Shown here: positions 17,084 to 25,654 of the stretch, piece after piece
How positions within the stretch are numbered: the first letter of the stretch is position 1
How the letters are laid out: every line of letters starts with the position of its first letter
From: WRAV01 sp050950205
GTDB lineage: Bacteria > Bacillota > Clostridia > Oscillospirales > Ruminococcaceae
Reading direction: 5' to 3'
DNA length: 64,000 nucleotides
Assembly: GCA_050950205.1 (NCBI GenBank)
Contig: JBMNHF010000021.1
Coordinates: 1 to 64,000 of the forward strand
Notes under the pieces: generated by a model
Told to the model about the DNA's origin: nothing
Databases searched by the model: none
The model's input: the letters and a program-made list of their open reading frames with translations, nothing else
Position numbers and translations under genes: made by a program

Positions 17084-18757
17084 TTAGTCGTTTACTGCTA
17101 CCGCAGTGTAGTCCATGTAGTTACATGCGGTAACCATCCAACCCATGTCTACAATGCGATCGTTGCAGACTATCTGAACTGCACTAGTATGTCCAATGGT
17201 GTAGGCAATACAGTATGTGTCAAAAATCAGCTTGTTGGCTTCGTACCAATGTTTCATCATCTCACTGGTGCTTTGGGTGCCAAGAGCGGCCAGCAGGTGA
17301 TCCGTCAATTCTTGCGGGTGAATCTTGGACCGATGCAACAGGCCAACGCCGCGACCATCCACGGAAGCAAAGTTGCTGAACGCCTGATTGATAATGTTGT
17401 TATCGAAGCTGTGGTTAGACAGAATCATGCCGTCTGGTATTTCGTACATAATGGTTCCAGACCACTCAGCGTTGTCTGCGTACTGGAGATCTAAATTGAT
17501 ACCGACATCGGCTAGGTAAGCCTGTAACGCTACCATATAATCGTTCAGATTCATCTCGTTTCCGGTATACAGAGTGGTAGAAAAGCCGTCTGCGTAACCA
17601 GCTTCGGCCAGAAGTTGCCGCGCTTTTTCAGGATCGTAGATATAGCTTTCTACATTATCTGCATAGAAGGGAGAATCTACTGTGGCATACTGTCCGCTGT
17701 AGGTATTGATTCCATAACCCAAGGTATCGCAGATAGTTTGGCTGTCGATAGCATAGCAAATAGCCTGGCGTACTCTGACATCGCTCATGGGGGATCCTTC
17801 TACAGCACTGGCAAATACAAGAAATTGTCCGGTTTGCCTGGCGGGATTGGCGTATTGAGCAAACCCTTGCGCACCCATATTGTGACGGAATGCAGCGGTT
17901 CCACCAAAGTAACCGTCAATCTCACCGGTTTTCAGCGCATTTTCCGCTACGGTCTGGTTGGGGATAACCTTAATTTCAACAGAGTCCAGATATATGGTGG
18001 CTTCCTTGTTCCAGTAATTGTCATTGCGAACAAGACGCTTGTATTCATCAGTTACCCATTCGTCCAGAACAAAGGGACCAGTTCCAACCGGATTCTCCAT
18101 GCACCAGTCATATCCATTTTCATCAAACGCCTTCTTGGAATACATTAGTCCAGCTGTATCGGCCAAGCTATAGGGCATTTGAGTGGTCCATTCATTCAAG
18201 CGAATGGCTACAGTGTAATCATCAATCTTTTCAAAGACTTTCACTCGTGAGAAAAAGGTGGATGCACTTTGGGAATTTTCTAAAAAGTTTTCAAAGTTCC
18301 ACAGAAGCACATCAGCATCTAAGTGGGAACCGTCAGAAAAATAAACATCCTTGCGTAGATGTACGGTATAAGTAAGGTTGTCGTAATCACTTTCCAACTT
18401 CTCCGCCAAATGTCCGTACACTTCTCCATCTGTGGTGATGCGGAACAGCGGCTCATAGATACCGGACCAGGAGAGCTTTTCGTATGGGCTACGTACCCGC
18501 CATGCGGCTACATTGGAGCAATCGGTGCTGGCAGCAATTACCATGGAGCCACCCACCTTGGCACTTCCGGGATCTGCGGCCGGTGCAGGTGCAGCACTGG
18601 ATTCATTAGCGGTTGCGGATGATTGCTCGACTTTTGATGCCCCCGCCCCGGGAGATTGCGTGCTCTCAGGACTTCCACCACATCCAACAAACATGCTAGA
18701 TAGAAGCAGCAGAGAGATGAAAAGCGCAGCAAGTCTTTTCCATGTAATTTGATTCAT
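17084..18757 (-). CDS. Family 5 solute-binding lipoprotein of the ABC importer
   Basis: A 557-residue SBP_bac_5 protein. The signal peptide ends in a lipobox with Cys26 (MFVGCGGS), followed by an Ser/Ala/Pro-rich linker to about residue 65. Family signatures include YEKLSWSGIYEPLF, TVHLRKDVYFSDG and VRQAICYAIDSQTI. It captures the solute outside the membrane for the two permeases downstream. Family members bind peptides, nickel complexes, opines and other small molecules, so the ligand is not known. Its place right after the enzymes suggests that the ligand is the enzymes' substrate or a precursor. Confidence 0.9.
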   Translation of the reverse strand: MNQITWKRLAALFISLLLLSSMFVGCGGSPESTQSPGAGASKVEQSSATANESSAAPAPAADPGSAKVGGSMVIAASTDCSNVAAWRVRSPYEKLSWSGIYEPLFRITTDGEVYGHLAEKLESDYDNLTYTVHLRKDVYFSDGSHLDADVLLWNFENFLENSQSASTFFSRVKVFEKIDDYTVAIRLNEWTTQMPYSLADTAGLMYSKKAFDENGYDWCMENPVGTGPFVLDEWVTDEYKRLVRNDNYWNKEATIYLDSVEIKVIPNQTVAENALKTGEIDGYFGGTAAFRHNMGAQGFAQYANPARQTGQFLVFASAVEGSPMSDVRVRQAICYAIDSQTICDTLGYGINTYSGQYATVDSPFYADNVESYIYDPEKARQLLAEAGYADGFSTTLYTGNEMNLNDYMVALQAYLADVGINLDLQYADNAEWSGTIMYEIPDGMILSNHSFDNNIINQAFSNFASVDGRGVGLLHRSKIHPQELTDHLLAALGTQSTSEMMKHWYEANKLIFDTYCIAYTIGHTSAVQIVCNDRIVDMGWMVTACNYMDYTAVAVND

Positions 18758-18823
18758 TGATAATAGCCTCCATTTTCTCCCCTTGTGATGTAAGGGGTAA
18801 TCAATGTGTTTGTGATCGTGGCG

Positions 18824-19810
18824 CTACAAGCGATCTCGAATATCCACCTGTCGAAATTTATCTGTAGGATAGTTGCTTACCTTTTTCCCACCGATGGTGT
18901 ATTCCTTTTCTCCCAAGGTAAACTCGTTCTCCAAAGCCAGATAATCCTGTGGAGCAAATAAACCAGAGGCGGAATCACTTTCGATTCCGGTAGCTTCGGC
19001 GTTGGAAAACGTGTAGACCACACTTTGATTTGCATAGTTTTCCAAACCGTGCTTAAGCATTCCTTCCATAGCTGCTTTTAAGGTAAAATGGGATGTGCAG
19101 AATACAAATCCCAGTTCGGTTAACTGCTCCATGGTGACGTCGGGATAATAGCGACCATCTTCTCCCTTATGAGCCCCAACATCGGCAAAGATCTTTGGTC
19201 CAGTTACTCGTTTAGCCATTTCCTTGGCCTGTTCCAAATTTCTGATTCGCACCATCATTGCCATCACATACTGTCCCTGTTGGTTGCCAAGTTCAATAGC
19301 CTGCTGCAGCCGTTCACAGCCTTCCTTCATCTGCTGAGGATCAGAAGGATCTGCATTGGAGCGAGCAATTAGCAAACAATTAGTGTCCTTTAGGGCATCT
19401 AGCGCTGCACGCACCTTGGCCATGTACTGGTCACGGGGCAAGATGGCAACTGCCTCTTCCTTGTTGGCGCAATCTTCCAATTGTATGGCAGCAGCACCTG
19501 CCGCCGCCATACGTCTAGCAGACCGGTAGACTGCCAAAGGCCCCCCAAAGCCATCGTCAATATCAGCAATTAGAGGGATGGAGGTGGTTTGAGAAACACG
19601 GCTGACCACCCATTCTAAATCGGTCAAGTTAGTAAAGCCATAGTCAATCACCCCGTTATGACTGATAGAGGTTTCTCCCCCACTGAGCAGCATAACCGGG
19701 AAATTGCACATCTCTACCGCACGGGCCGACGCACAGTCATATACACAAGGAACTAAAAAGCACCCCTGTGCTTCATCAATAATTTGCTTTAGCTTTCTTT
19801 TGCTTGCCAT
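18824..19810 (-). CDS. Isocitrate lyase/PEP mutase superfamily enzyme
   Basis: A 328-residue TIM-barrel protein of the ICL/PEPM superfamily. ADIDDGFGG is the metal-binding DxDxG motif, and IQLED and ARSNAD occupy the usual active-site strands. The KKCGH/KRCGH loop that carries the catalytic cysteine of isocitrate and methylisocitrate lyases is missing: LEDCANKEEA stands there. The enzyme is therefore more likely a 2,3-dimethylmalate-lyase-like or oxaloacetate-decarboxylase-like C-C lyase than an isocitrate lyase. ATG 19810 was chosen because AAGGG lies before it and the family begins about here. It lies 41 bp after the cyclase-like gene in one operon. Confidence 0.8.
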   Translation of the reverse strand: MASKRKLKQIIDEAQGCFLVPCVYDCASARAVEMCNFPVMLLSGGETSISHNGVIDYGFTNLTDLEWVVSRVSQTTSIPLIADIDDGFGGPLAVYRSARRMAAAGAAAIQLEDCANKEEAVAILPRDQYMAKVRAALDALKDTNCLLIARSNADPSDPQQMKEGCERLQQAIELGNQQGQYVMAMMVRIRNLEQAKEMAKRVTGPKIFADVGAHKGEDGRYYPDVTMEQLTELGFVFCTSHFTLKAAMEGMLKHGLENYANQSVVYTFSNAEATGIESDSASGLFAPQDYLALENEFTLGEKEYTIGGKKVSNYPTDKFRQVDIRDRL

Positions 19811-19851
19811 TGGAACACCCTTTCCCACTTGTTGTGCCGGCTGTAACACAG

Positions 19852-20535
19852 CTACTCACTAAAGCCCTCCAGACCTTCAATTGCGTAGGCACGTACAGGA
19901 CAAGAGTCTAAGCCTTTAATTGGAAGCGGTGCAAAAGACATAAAAAACACGTCAGAATGAAGCTGATCCAAATTACAGAGAACCTCAAGAAAAGTAATGT
20001 CTACTTCCATTAGGATATCGTGAAAAGGCTTGACATCTTCTTCGGAGTTTTCAATGGAAACCCCGTCTCCAAACCCAACACACTTAACCTTTTTTGCCCG
20101 GAACCACTCCGCTGCTTCCTTGCAGATAAACAGCCGTTTGTCCTCGCTGGTGTTGGTTAGTTCTGTAAAAGGAGGAATGCGGTAAGGACTGTCAAGAATT
20201 ACAATGTCTCCTTCTTTTACCTTGCTGCAAGCTTTATCCAGATCAGCCGGCATAATATGGCTGTTAGGCTCTAAAAAGTCAATGTTGACGTAGACAGCTC
20301 TCCCCAAAAAATTGCTCAGGGGTAGTTGTTGCACATCGCTCCATTCGTCGCAATGATGATACGGGCATTCCACATGTGTGCCTAAATGACTGGTAAGATC
20401 CATAATGGTATGGTAGTCGGGAATGGGTCCGCCGGTGTTAAAACGAAATAGGCTACAACGACGGGATTCCGTTTTTGGATCTAATTGCTTTGTAAGATCT
20501 ATCAGTCGCAAATTTCCCAATTGATAAACGCTCAT
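19852..20535 (-). CDS. Metal-dependent cyclase-family hydrolase
   Basis: A 227-residue member of the cyclase/kynurenine-formamidase-like family. SHLGTHVECPYHH is the family's HxGTHxDxPxH metal site, with Glu in place of the usual Asp. VGFGDGVSIENSE corresponds to the second active-site loop. Start ATG 20535 has AAGGAGG ten bases upstream. Members hydrolyse amides or cyclic compounds; with a lyase and a ketopantoate-reductase-like enzyme next to it, a ring-opening or deformylation step on an imported acid is plausible but unproven. Confidence 0.82.
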   Translation of the reverse strand: MSVYQLGNLRLIDLTKQLDPKTESRRCSLFRFNTGGPIPDYHTIMDLTSHLGTHVECPYHHCDEWSDVQQLPLSNFLGRAVYVNIDFLEPNSHIMPADLDKACSKVKEGDIVILDSPYRIPPFTELTNTSEDKRLFICKEAAEWFRAKKVKCVGFGDGVSIENSEEDVKPFHDILMEVDITFLEVLCNLDQLHSDVFFMSFAPLPIKGLDSCPVRAYAIEGLEGFSE

Positions 20536-20549
20536 AACGCTCCTCCTTG

Positions 20550-21467
20550 CTACTGTGTGTGCTTGCCTTCCAGTGCATGAACAAGGTGACTGACACACTG
20601 GTGGGTAGGTACGGGAACACCCAGTTTCTGGGCTGCCCGAATGACCGAACCTGTGATAGAATCCACCTCTGTTTTTCGACCATCACGAATATCGGCATAG
20701 ATGGAAGTCCAGCCTTCGCGGGCACCCTCCAAAAGATGTTGAACATCTTTTACCACGGCATCGGCAGAAAATTCCAGGCCCTTTGCCACTGCCACCGCAA
20801 CCGCTTCCCGTATCAGGCGTTCTGCCAGCTCCCAGGCATATTTGTTATCTAAAATATAGCCGAGTTTTACCTGCAGTATCGCTGTGAGAACACTTGCAGA
20901 TACATTTAAGAACATTTTCTCCCAAATTTTCATCTGAATATGATCGGAAACTGTAACATCCAGATTACATTGCTGAAAGCAGTCTGCAATTGTCACCAAC
21001 GGCACTGTTTCCCCGGTTAGCAGACCAATGTATGTATGCCCGCCGCCCCCATGATGTACCTCTACAGAAGAGCCAACCGAACTGTTATGCTGCGTGGCCC
21101 CCAGTATAATTCTATTTTCAGGCGCAAATTTCAACAATACTTCTTCGTGGCCCGATCCGTTTTGCAAAGACATAATATAGGTGTGGTCACCAATAAGCGC
21201 TCTGTTAGCCTCTAGAGCGCTTTGAGAATACATCGACTTTACAAACACAATAATCAAATCAACTGGGTCTATGCCTTGGCTTGTGGTAGCTGCACCAGGG
21301 CGAAAGATATTGGAAGTGCCGTCTTTTTCCACAACTGTGATGCCTGAACGGTTGATCGACTCAACACGGGCAGGGTCGATGTCAATTAATACAACATCAT
21401 TTTCCTTGGATAAATAGGCACCAAACAGCATTCCCATAGCGCCGGCACCCAATATTGCTATTCTCAT
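20550..21467 (-). CDS. Ketopantoate reductase-like NADPH dehydrogenase
   Basis: A 305-residue ApbA/PanE-family protein. GAGAMG is the nucleotide-binding turn (residues 7-12), KMFLNV contains the catalytic lysine, and GRKTEVDSITG matches the conserved ExD(x2)G region in the C-terminal domain. As the first gene of a catabolic operon with its own GntR regulator, it is more likely a dehydrogenase of a 2-hydroxy acid or dimethylmalate-type compound than the pantothenate enzyme. A minus-strand TATAAT at 21583-21588 may be its -10 box. An operator-like site (21499-21510) lies between promoter and start codon. Confidence 0.82.
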   Translation of the reverse strand: MRIAILGAGAMGMLFGAYLSKENDVVLIDIDPARVESINRSGITVVEKDGTSNIFRPGAATTSQGIDPVDLIIVFVKSMYSQSALEANRALIGDHTYIMSLQNGSGHEEVLLKFAPENRIILGATQHNSSVGSSVEVHHGGGGHTYIGLLTGETVPLVTIADCFQQCNLDVTVSDHIQMKIWEKMFLNVSASVLTAILQVKLGYILDNKYAWELAERLIREAVAVAVAKGLEFSADAVVKDVQHLLEGAREGWTSIYADIRDGRKTEVDSITGSVIRAAQKLGVPVPTHQCVSHLVHALEGKHTQ

Positions 21468-21498
21468 TCTGATATCACTCCTAATACTTGCCTACACG

Positions 21499-21510
21499 AA
21501 GTATACAACA
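21499..21510. promoter_or_regulatory. Operator half-pair near the catabolic operon
   Basis: AAGTATACAACA, the exact reverse complement of 21713-21724. It has the GTATAC core typical of GntR/FCD operators and lies ~30 bp upstream of the first operon gene. Confidence 0.6.
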
Positions 21511-21662
21511 TGCACTTCACAGTAGGCAATATCCTTTTTCACCAAGAATACAGGAATTAATTTGTATTTGTACATAATAACCATTATATACTTTATAATT
21601 TTGTGCATCTACACTTATAAAAAATGCGTATATTTATTTTATAACGAAAAACCAAGTTCCTT

Positions 21663-21692
21663 TTGTTACTATTTTTAATTTTATACTATAAT
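21663..21692 (+). promoter_or_regulatory. Probable promoter of the GntR gene
   Basis: TTGTTA (21663-21668) and TATAAT (21687-21692) with 18 bp between. Confidence 0.55.
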
Positions 21693-21712
21693 TATTGCAG
21701 TTAATTAAAACT

Positions 21713-21724
21713 TGTTGTATACTT
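21713..21724. promoter_or_regulatory. Operator half-pair near the GntR gene
   Basis: TGTTGTATACTT lies ~20 bp after the -10 box, where a bound repressor would block gntR itself. It matches 21499-21510 in inverted orientation. Confidence 0.6.
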
Positions 21725-21769
21725 TAAGGGAGTAGAACTGCTTAGTAAGTAGAAAGCTGAGGTAAGACC

Positions 21770-22441
21770 ATGTCAAGGAAAGACTTGAAGCATCAAGTAT
21801 ACACTACATTGCGGGAAAAAATAATTAACTGTGAATACCCACCAGGAAGCTTGTTGAACGAAGCGCAGCTTTCGATCGAATTAGGGGTAAGCCGTACCCC
21901 CATACGGGAAGCACTTAACCGTATTGAACACGAGGGATTTATTAAGATACTGCCCAAAAAGGGAATCCTTGTTACGGAAGTAAGCCTAAATGATGTATTG
22001 CATATTTTTGGAGCCCGTTTAGAAATTGAGCCTATCGCCCTTCGAATGGCAGGTCCTTACCTTGCTGAGGAAAAACTGTTGGAATTCAAATCAAAGTTTA
22101 TGGGAGACGAATCGGATATCTCTACCGCCTTCCGTCTTGATACAGCAATGCACCTGTTTATTATTGACCATTGCGGGAATCGCTTTATCATTGACATGAT
22201 GCATCGTTTATTTGACGAAAATACACGCGTCATTATCTCCAGCAGCCAAAATAAAGTAAAGATTCACGATGCGCGCCGAGAACATATTGAAATTCTTGAT
22301 CTACTGCTGGAAAAAGACTACGAGAAAGCTCAACGGGCTATGCGATATCATGTAGAATGCTGCAAAAAAGCTGCTTTAGACTATTTTTATAATTTTCACA
22401 CCTACCCTACTCCTGATGCAACCTATCAATCTCATTGGTGA
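21770..22441 (+). CDS. GntR/FCD-family transcriptional regulator
   Basis: A 223-residue regulator with the GntR winged helix (residues ~8-70: YPPGSLLNEAQLSIELGVSR, then TPIREALNRIEHEGFI) and an all-helical FCD effector domain from about 75. Conserved FCD metal residues can be seen (DTAMHLFIIDHCGN; later RREHIEIL and MRYHVE). FCD regulators sense organic acids. It is divergent from the operon beginning at 21467, and two identical inverted 12-bp sites flank the intergenic region, so it very likely represses both itself and that operon. Confidence 0.9.
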   Translation: MSRKDLKHQVYTTLREKIINCEYPPGSLLNEAQLSIELGVSRTPIREALNRIEHEGFIKILPKKGILVTEVSLNDVLHIFGARLEIEPIALRMAGPYLAEEKLLEFKSKFMGDESDISTAFRLDTAMHLFIIDHCGNRFIIDMMHRLFDENTRVIISSSQNKVKIHDARREHIEILDLLLEKDYEKAQRAMRYHVECCKKAALDYFYNFHTYPTPDATYQSHW

Positions 22442-22462
22442 GGTGTATATACTCCGATGTAC

Positions 22463-22505
22463 AATAATAAGCCACCTGCTGATAATAAGCAGGTGGCTTA
22501 TTATT
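22463..22505. terminator. Bidirectional hairpin terminator
   Basis: Perfect 18-bp stem (AATAATAAGCCACCTGCT and its complement) around the loop gataata. It separates gntR from the convergent CheW-CZB gene. Confidence 0.85.
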
Positions 22506-22570
22506 ATATGTGCCGATATGGTTTGTTGGGTTTTCCTGTGCAAGACGAAAGAACTTGGCGCAACACCTCA

Positions 22571-23410
22571 TCAAGCCAGTGCAACTTGATATTGCCCCAG
22601 AAGCTTTTGTTCATCCAGCAGGTAGATGATATTGGAATTTCGTTTGCTGCGCATGGTACGAGTCAGCACTTCGCTTCGGATGCTGCCCAGAGCATCCAAC
22701 GTATCGCCTTTTTCCAGATATTCTACCGAAATTACTTCGTCCACCATCAGGCCAACCGGATTTTCTTCCCCCACCATAATCACCATTTCCTTATAGGTGC
22801 TCTTAAAAATCTCTTTGGCTTCTTCCAGCAGACCCAATACAGTAGGCATGTATTTTTCTTTCAGCTCAAACATCACATTTGCCTGGCATGCCTCTTGGGC
22901 CTCTTGGGTGCTGTTCTCCTCTTTGCACTGGAGCACCCGAACCGCCGCCTGATGCAGGTTGTCGTGGGGATCGCGAATTTTAGCCAGGTGGAACATCACG
23001 CTGTTGTTGTTGATGTGAAAAGCATCATACCAGCGGCCAAAGGCACATTGATGGGGATCGGTGGTGAGTTTAAACTTCTCACCGGTTTCCACGCTGCGTT
23101 CCAGCTCCGTTACCCAATGAATGTGATCCGCTTTGCGCTGCTCGATCATCTCCACAAATTGCTGATATTCCTGCTCCAGAGTAGGAAGCCGGAAGATGGA
23201 GCGAAGATCCAGAATGGGAGCTGCTTTTTCCCGAAAAATGACAATCCCCATCATTTCCGGCGGCGAATTCGGCAACTTTTCACTGCCTTGATACTGCATG
23301 ATGGAGGAAATGTGCTTGCTGTCGATGGCGTAGTAGTTGTCCTTCACCTTAAAGACCAGATGGGGCAGCTCTTCCGTCTCTACCAACTTGTCCTGATGCA
23401 TCCATTCCAT
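22571..23410 (-). CDS. CheW-like coupling protein with inserted CZB zinc-binding domain
   Basis: 279 residues. Residues ~15-78 and ~205-279 form the two halves of a CheW fold (IVIFREKAAPILDLRSIF; VGLMVDEVISVEYLEKGD). Between them, about 85-165, is a CZB domain with the expected zinc ligands: His96 (DHIHW), Cys122 (CAFGRWYD), and His149 and His153 (HDNLH). CheW links chemoreceptors to CheA; CZB domains bind zinc and respond to zinc or hypochlorous acid. CheW-CZB fusions are known but uncommon. No other chemotaxis gene is in the window. AGAGG precedes ATG 23410. Confidence 0.85.
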   Translation of the reverse strand: MEWMHQDKLVETEELPHLVFKVKDNYYAIDSKHISSIMQYQGSEKLPNSPPEMMGIVIFREKAAPILDLRSIFRLPTLEQEYQQFVEMIEQRKADHIHWVTELERSVETGEKFKLTTDPHQCAFGRWYDAFHINNNSVMFHLAKIRDPHDNLHQAAVRVLQCKEENSTQEAQEACQANVMFELKEKYMPTVLGLLEEAKEIFKSTYKEMVIMVGEENPVGLMVDEVISVEYLEKGDTLDALGSIRSEVLTRTMRSKRNSNIIYLLDEQKLLGQYQVALA

Positions 23411-23462
23411 ATATATTACCTCTAAAATGATGTAATCTTCCCTTTGCTAAACATACATTTTT

Positions 23463-23491
23463 ATTATATCGACAAATTCGGTCAATGTCAA
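23463..23491 (-). promoter_or_regulatory. Consensus sigma-A promoter of the CheW-CZB gene
   Basis: On the minus strand TTGACA (23491-23486), 17 bp, TATAAT (23468-23463): a perfect match. The start codon is ~50 bp downstream. Confidence 0.85.
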
Positions 23492-23556
23492 TAAAAGGCA
23501 AGGGGCTGCTCTGGCGAGGAACTTCCACTACCGGTGCTCTTCCCTGCTTGGGATGT

Positions 23557-23589
23557 AAAACAACCCGCCGGATGATCCGACGGGTTGTC
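23557..23589 (-). terminator. Terminator of the ribosomal-rpoA operon
   Basis: Minus-strand stem ACAACCCG...CGGGTTGT with inner TCGGAT/ATCCGG pairing, followed by TTTT, seven bases after the rplQ stop. Confidence 0.85.
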
Positions 23590-23595
23590 ATGTTA

Positions 23596-23937
23596 CTAAA
23601 CAAGCTCAATAATGGCCATTTCCGCGGCGTCACCCCTGCGGGGACCGATGCGGATGATGCGGGTATACCCGCCGTTGCGCTCTTTGTATTTGGGAGCGAT
23701 CTCATCGAAGAGCTTTTTCGCCACATCCTCCTTGGTCACAAAGGAGAGGACTTGGCGCTTGGAGTGGAGATCGTCGCGCTTTGCCACTGTTATCATCTTC
23801 TCGGTCATGGACCGCACTTCCTTGGCCCTGGTCACGGTGGTTTCGATCCTGCCCTTTTCCAGCAGGAAGGTCACCATAGCGCGCAGCATGGCCTTTCTAT
23901 GGTCGCTGGGCCGGCCGAGCTTTCTGGAGCCTGGCAT
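23596..23937 (-). CDS. rplQ: 50S ribosomal protein L17
   Basis: 113 residues, normal for bacterial L17; it binds 23S rRNA near the peptide exit side. MPGSRKLGRPSDHRKAMLR is the universal start and GGYTRIIRIGPRRGDAAEMA the conserved end. It is the last gene of the cluster, 33 bp after rpoA, directly before a strong terminator. Start ATG 23937 has AAGGAG upstream. Confidence 0.97.
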   Translation of the reverse strand: MPGSRKLGRPSDHRKAMLRAMVTFLLEKGRIETTVTRAKEVRSMTEKMITVAKRDDLHSKRQVLSFVTKEDVAKKLFDEIAPKYKERNGGYTRIIRIGPRRGDAAEMAIIELV

Positions 23938-23970
23938 GAATTGTTCACTCCTTTATCTGTTGTTGCGCGG

Positions 23971-24927
23971 TTAGTCCTCGTCGGAGGCAAGGGTAAAGTT
24001 GAGCGAAGCCAACTTGGACACTACTTCCTCCAGAGATTTTTTGCCCAGATTTCGGACCTTCATCATTTCCTCGGGGGACTTGCTGATCAGATCCTGCACT
24101 GTGTTAATGCCCGCGCGCTTGAGGCAGTTGAATGCGCGAACAGATAAGTCAAGCTCCTCAATGGTCATCTCAAGAGCCTTCTCTTTGCCGGACTCCTCTT
24201 TCTGTTCCAAAATCTCGGTAGAGCTCATTTCGTCGGAAAGGTCGACAAAATGGTTGAGCTGTCGATTGAGGATCTTGGCAGCCAGGCTGACGGCTTCCTT
24301 CGCGGATATGGTTCCGTCGGTCCAGACTTCCAGCGTGAGCTTATCGTAGTCGGTTATCTGTTCCACGCGGGTGTTCTCTACCCAGTAATTCACCTTGAGC
24401 ACCGGGGTATAGATACTGTCTACTGGAATGGTGCCAATGGGCGCCTTTTCCAGTTCAGTTTGCTTGTTGCGTTCCGCCGAGACATAACCCTGCCCCTTTT
24501 TGAGGGTAATTTCCATGGAGAGCTTGGCATCGGCTCCCAGCGTTGCGATGTGCATGGAAGGGTTGAGTATCTCAATGTCGGAATCCGCCTCAATGGAACC
24601 GGCTGTTACCTCGCACGGGCCCTCCGCCGCAATCCGCACCGTTTTGGGTTCATCGGTGTAGAGCTTGGCGGTCAACCCCTTGATGTTGAGAATGATCTCG
24701 GTAACATCTTCCTTAACACCGGGGATGGTGGAAAATTCGTGCTGTATTCCATCAATTTTTACGGAGATAACTGCCACGCCGGGAAGCGAGGAGAGCAAAA
24801 CGCGACGGAGACTATTCCCCAATGTCGTACCAAATCCTCTATCTAAGGGCTCGCCAACAAAGCGGCCGTAGGTGCCGTCGGGTCTCAGCTCCGCAGTTTC
24901 GATTTTCGGTTCGATAATTTTAACCAA
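23971..24927 (-). CDS. rpoA: RNA polymerase alpha subunit
   Basis: 318 residues from TTG 24927, chosen because AGGAGGG lies seven bases before it and alpha subunits begin about here (LVKIIEPKIE). The N-terminal domain has GFGTTLGNSLRRVLLSSLPG, the assembly surface. The C-terminal domain (from ~245) has VRAFNCLKRAGINTVQDLI and the RNLGKKSLEEV helix-hairpin-helix that contacts UP elements and regulators. It follows rpsD by ~114 bp and precedes rplQ, the standard alpha-operon order. Confidence 0.97.
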   Translation of the reverse strand: MVKIIEPKIETAELRPDGTYGRFVGEPLDRGFGTTLGNSLRRVLLSSLPGVAVISVKIDGIQHEFSTIPGVKEDVTEIILNIKGLTAKLYTDEPKTVRIAAEGPCEVTAGSIEADSDIEILNPSMHIATLGADAKLSMEITLKKGQGYVSAERNKQTELEKAPIGTIPVDSIYTPVLKVNYWVENTRVEQITDYDKLTLEVWTDGTISAKEAVSLAAKILNRQLNHFVDLSDEMSSTEILEQKEESGKEKALEMTIEELDLSVRAFNCLKRAGINTVQDLISKSPEEMMKVRNLGKKSLEEVVSKLASLNFTLASDED

Positions 24928-25041
24928 ATAAAAACCCTCCTTGTACGGGCGCAAGTGAAAACACGCCCTGTGTTCGTTCCCATGCTGATTGAGGGGTTCT
25001 CCCCGCGGTCGAACCCCTTTGGGAATCGGCGCAGCTCAACA

Positions 25042-25635
25042 TTATTTGCTGTAAAGCTCGACGATAAGGGTTTCGTTTACGGGAATGTCGATATCCTCGC
25101 GAACGGGAAGACGCTCAATTTTGCCTTCAAAAGCAGCGGTGCTGCCCGAAATCCAAGCCGGGAATGTATGGGGATTTTCGGCAAACCCCTTAAACAGCTC
25201 GGACTGGCGGCTCTTCTGCTTTACAGAAATCACATCTCCTGCCTTTACCCGGTAGGAGGGGATATCCACCCGACGACCGTTGACCAGAATATGGCCATGA
25301 CTTACGATTTGCCGAGCCTGACGCCTTGTTTCGCCAAATCCCATCTGGAAAGCAACGTTGTCCAAACGACGCTCCAACAGGGAAAGCAGGTTTTCACCGG
25401 TCTGTCCCTGCATCCGCTCAGCCTGTTGGAAGGTAAGGCGGAACTGCTTTTCCAGCACGCCGTAAATGAACTTAGCCTTTTGCTTTTCTTTCAGCTGCAG
25501 GGCATATTCACTGGCCTTGGAGCGGCGGGCATTGCGCTTAGGATCTCTTATGGTTTCCTTGGCGTAACCCATCACGCCGGGAGAAATACCCAAATTCCTG
25601 CACTTTTTCAAAACAGGATCTCTGCTAACTGCCAT
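25042..25635 (-). CDS. rpsD: 30S ribosomal protein S4
   Basis: 197 residues. Primary 16S rRNA binder that nucleates 30S assembly. The S4 RNA-binding domain is clear (LLSLLERRLDNVAFQMGF, then ARQIVSHGHILVNGRRVDIP). The N-terminus lacks the four-cysteine zinc site found in some S4 proteins, as in the cysteine-poor clostridial form. It lies between rpsK and rpoA. Confidence 0.97.
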   Translation of the reverse strand: MAVSRDPVLKKCRNLGISPGVMGYAKETIRDPKRNARRSKASEYALQLKEKQKAKFIYGVLEKQFRLTFQQAERMQGQTGENLLSLLERRLDNVAFQMGFGETRRQARQIVSHGHILVNGRRVDIPSYRVKAGDVISVKQKSRQSELFKGFAENPHTFPAWISGSTAAFEGKIERLPVREDIDIPVNETLIVELYSK

Positions 25636-25654
25636 ACGGTTCTTTCACCTCCTG

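Noticed and set aside
24250..24846. Plus-strand ORFs inside rpoA and the ribosomal genes
   Set aside because: They are antisense shadows with no ribosome site or recognisable domain; the minus-strand genes are certain.
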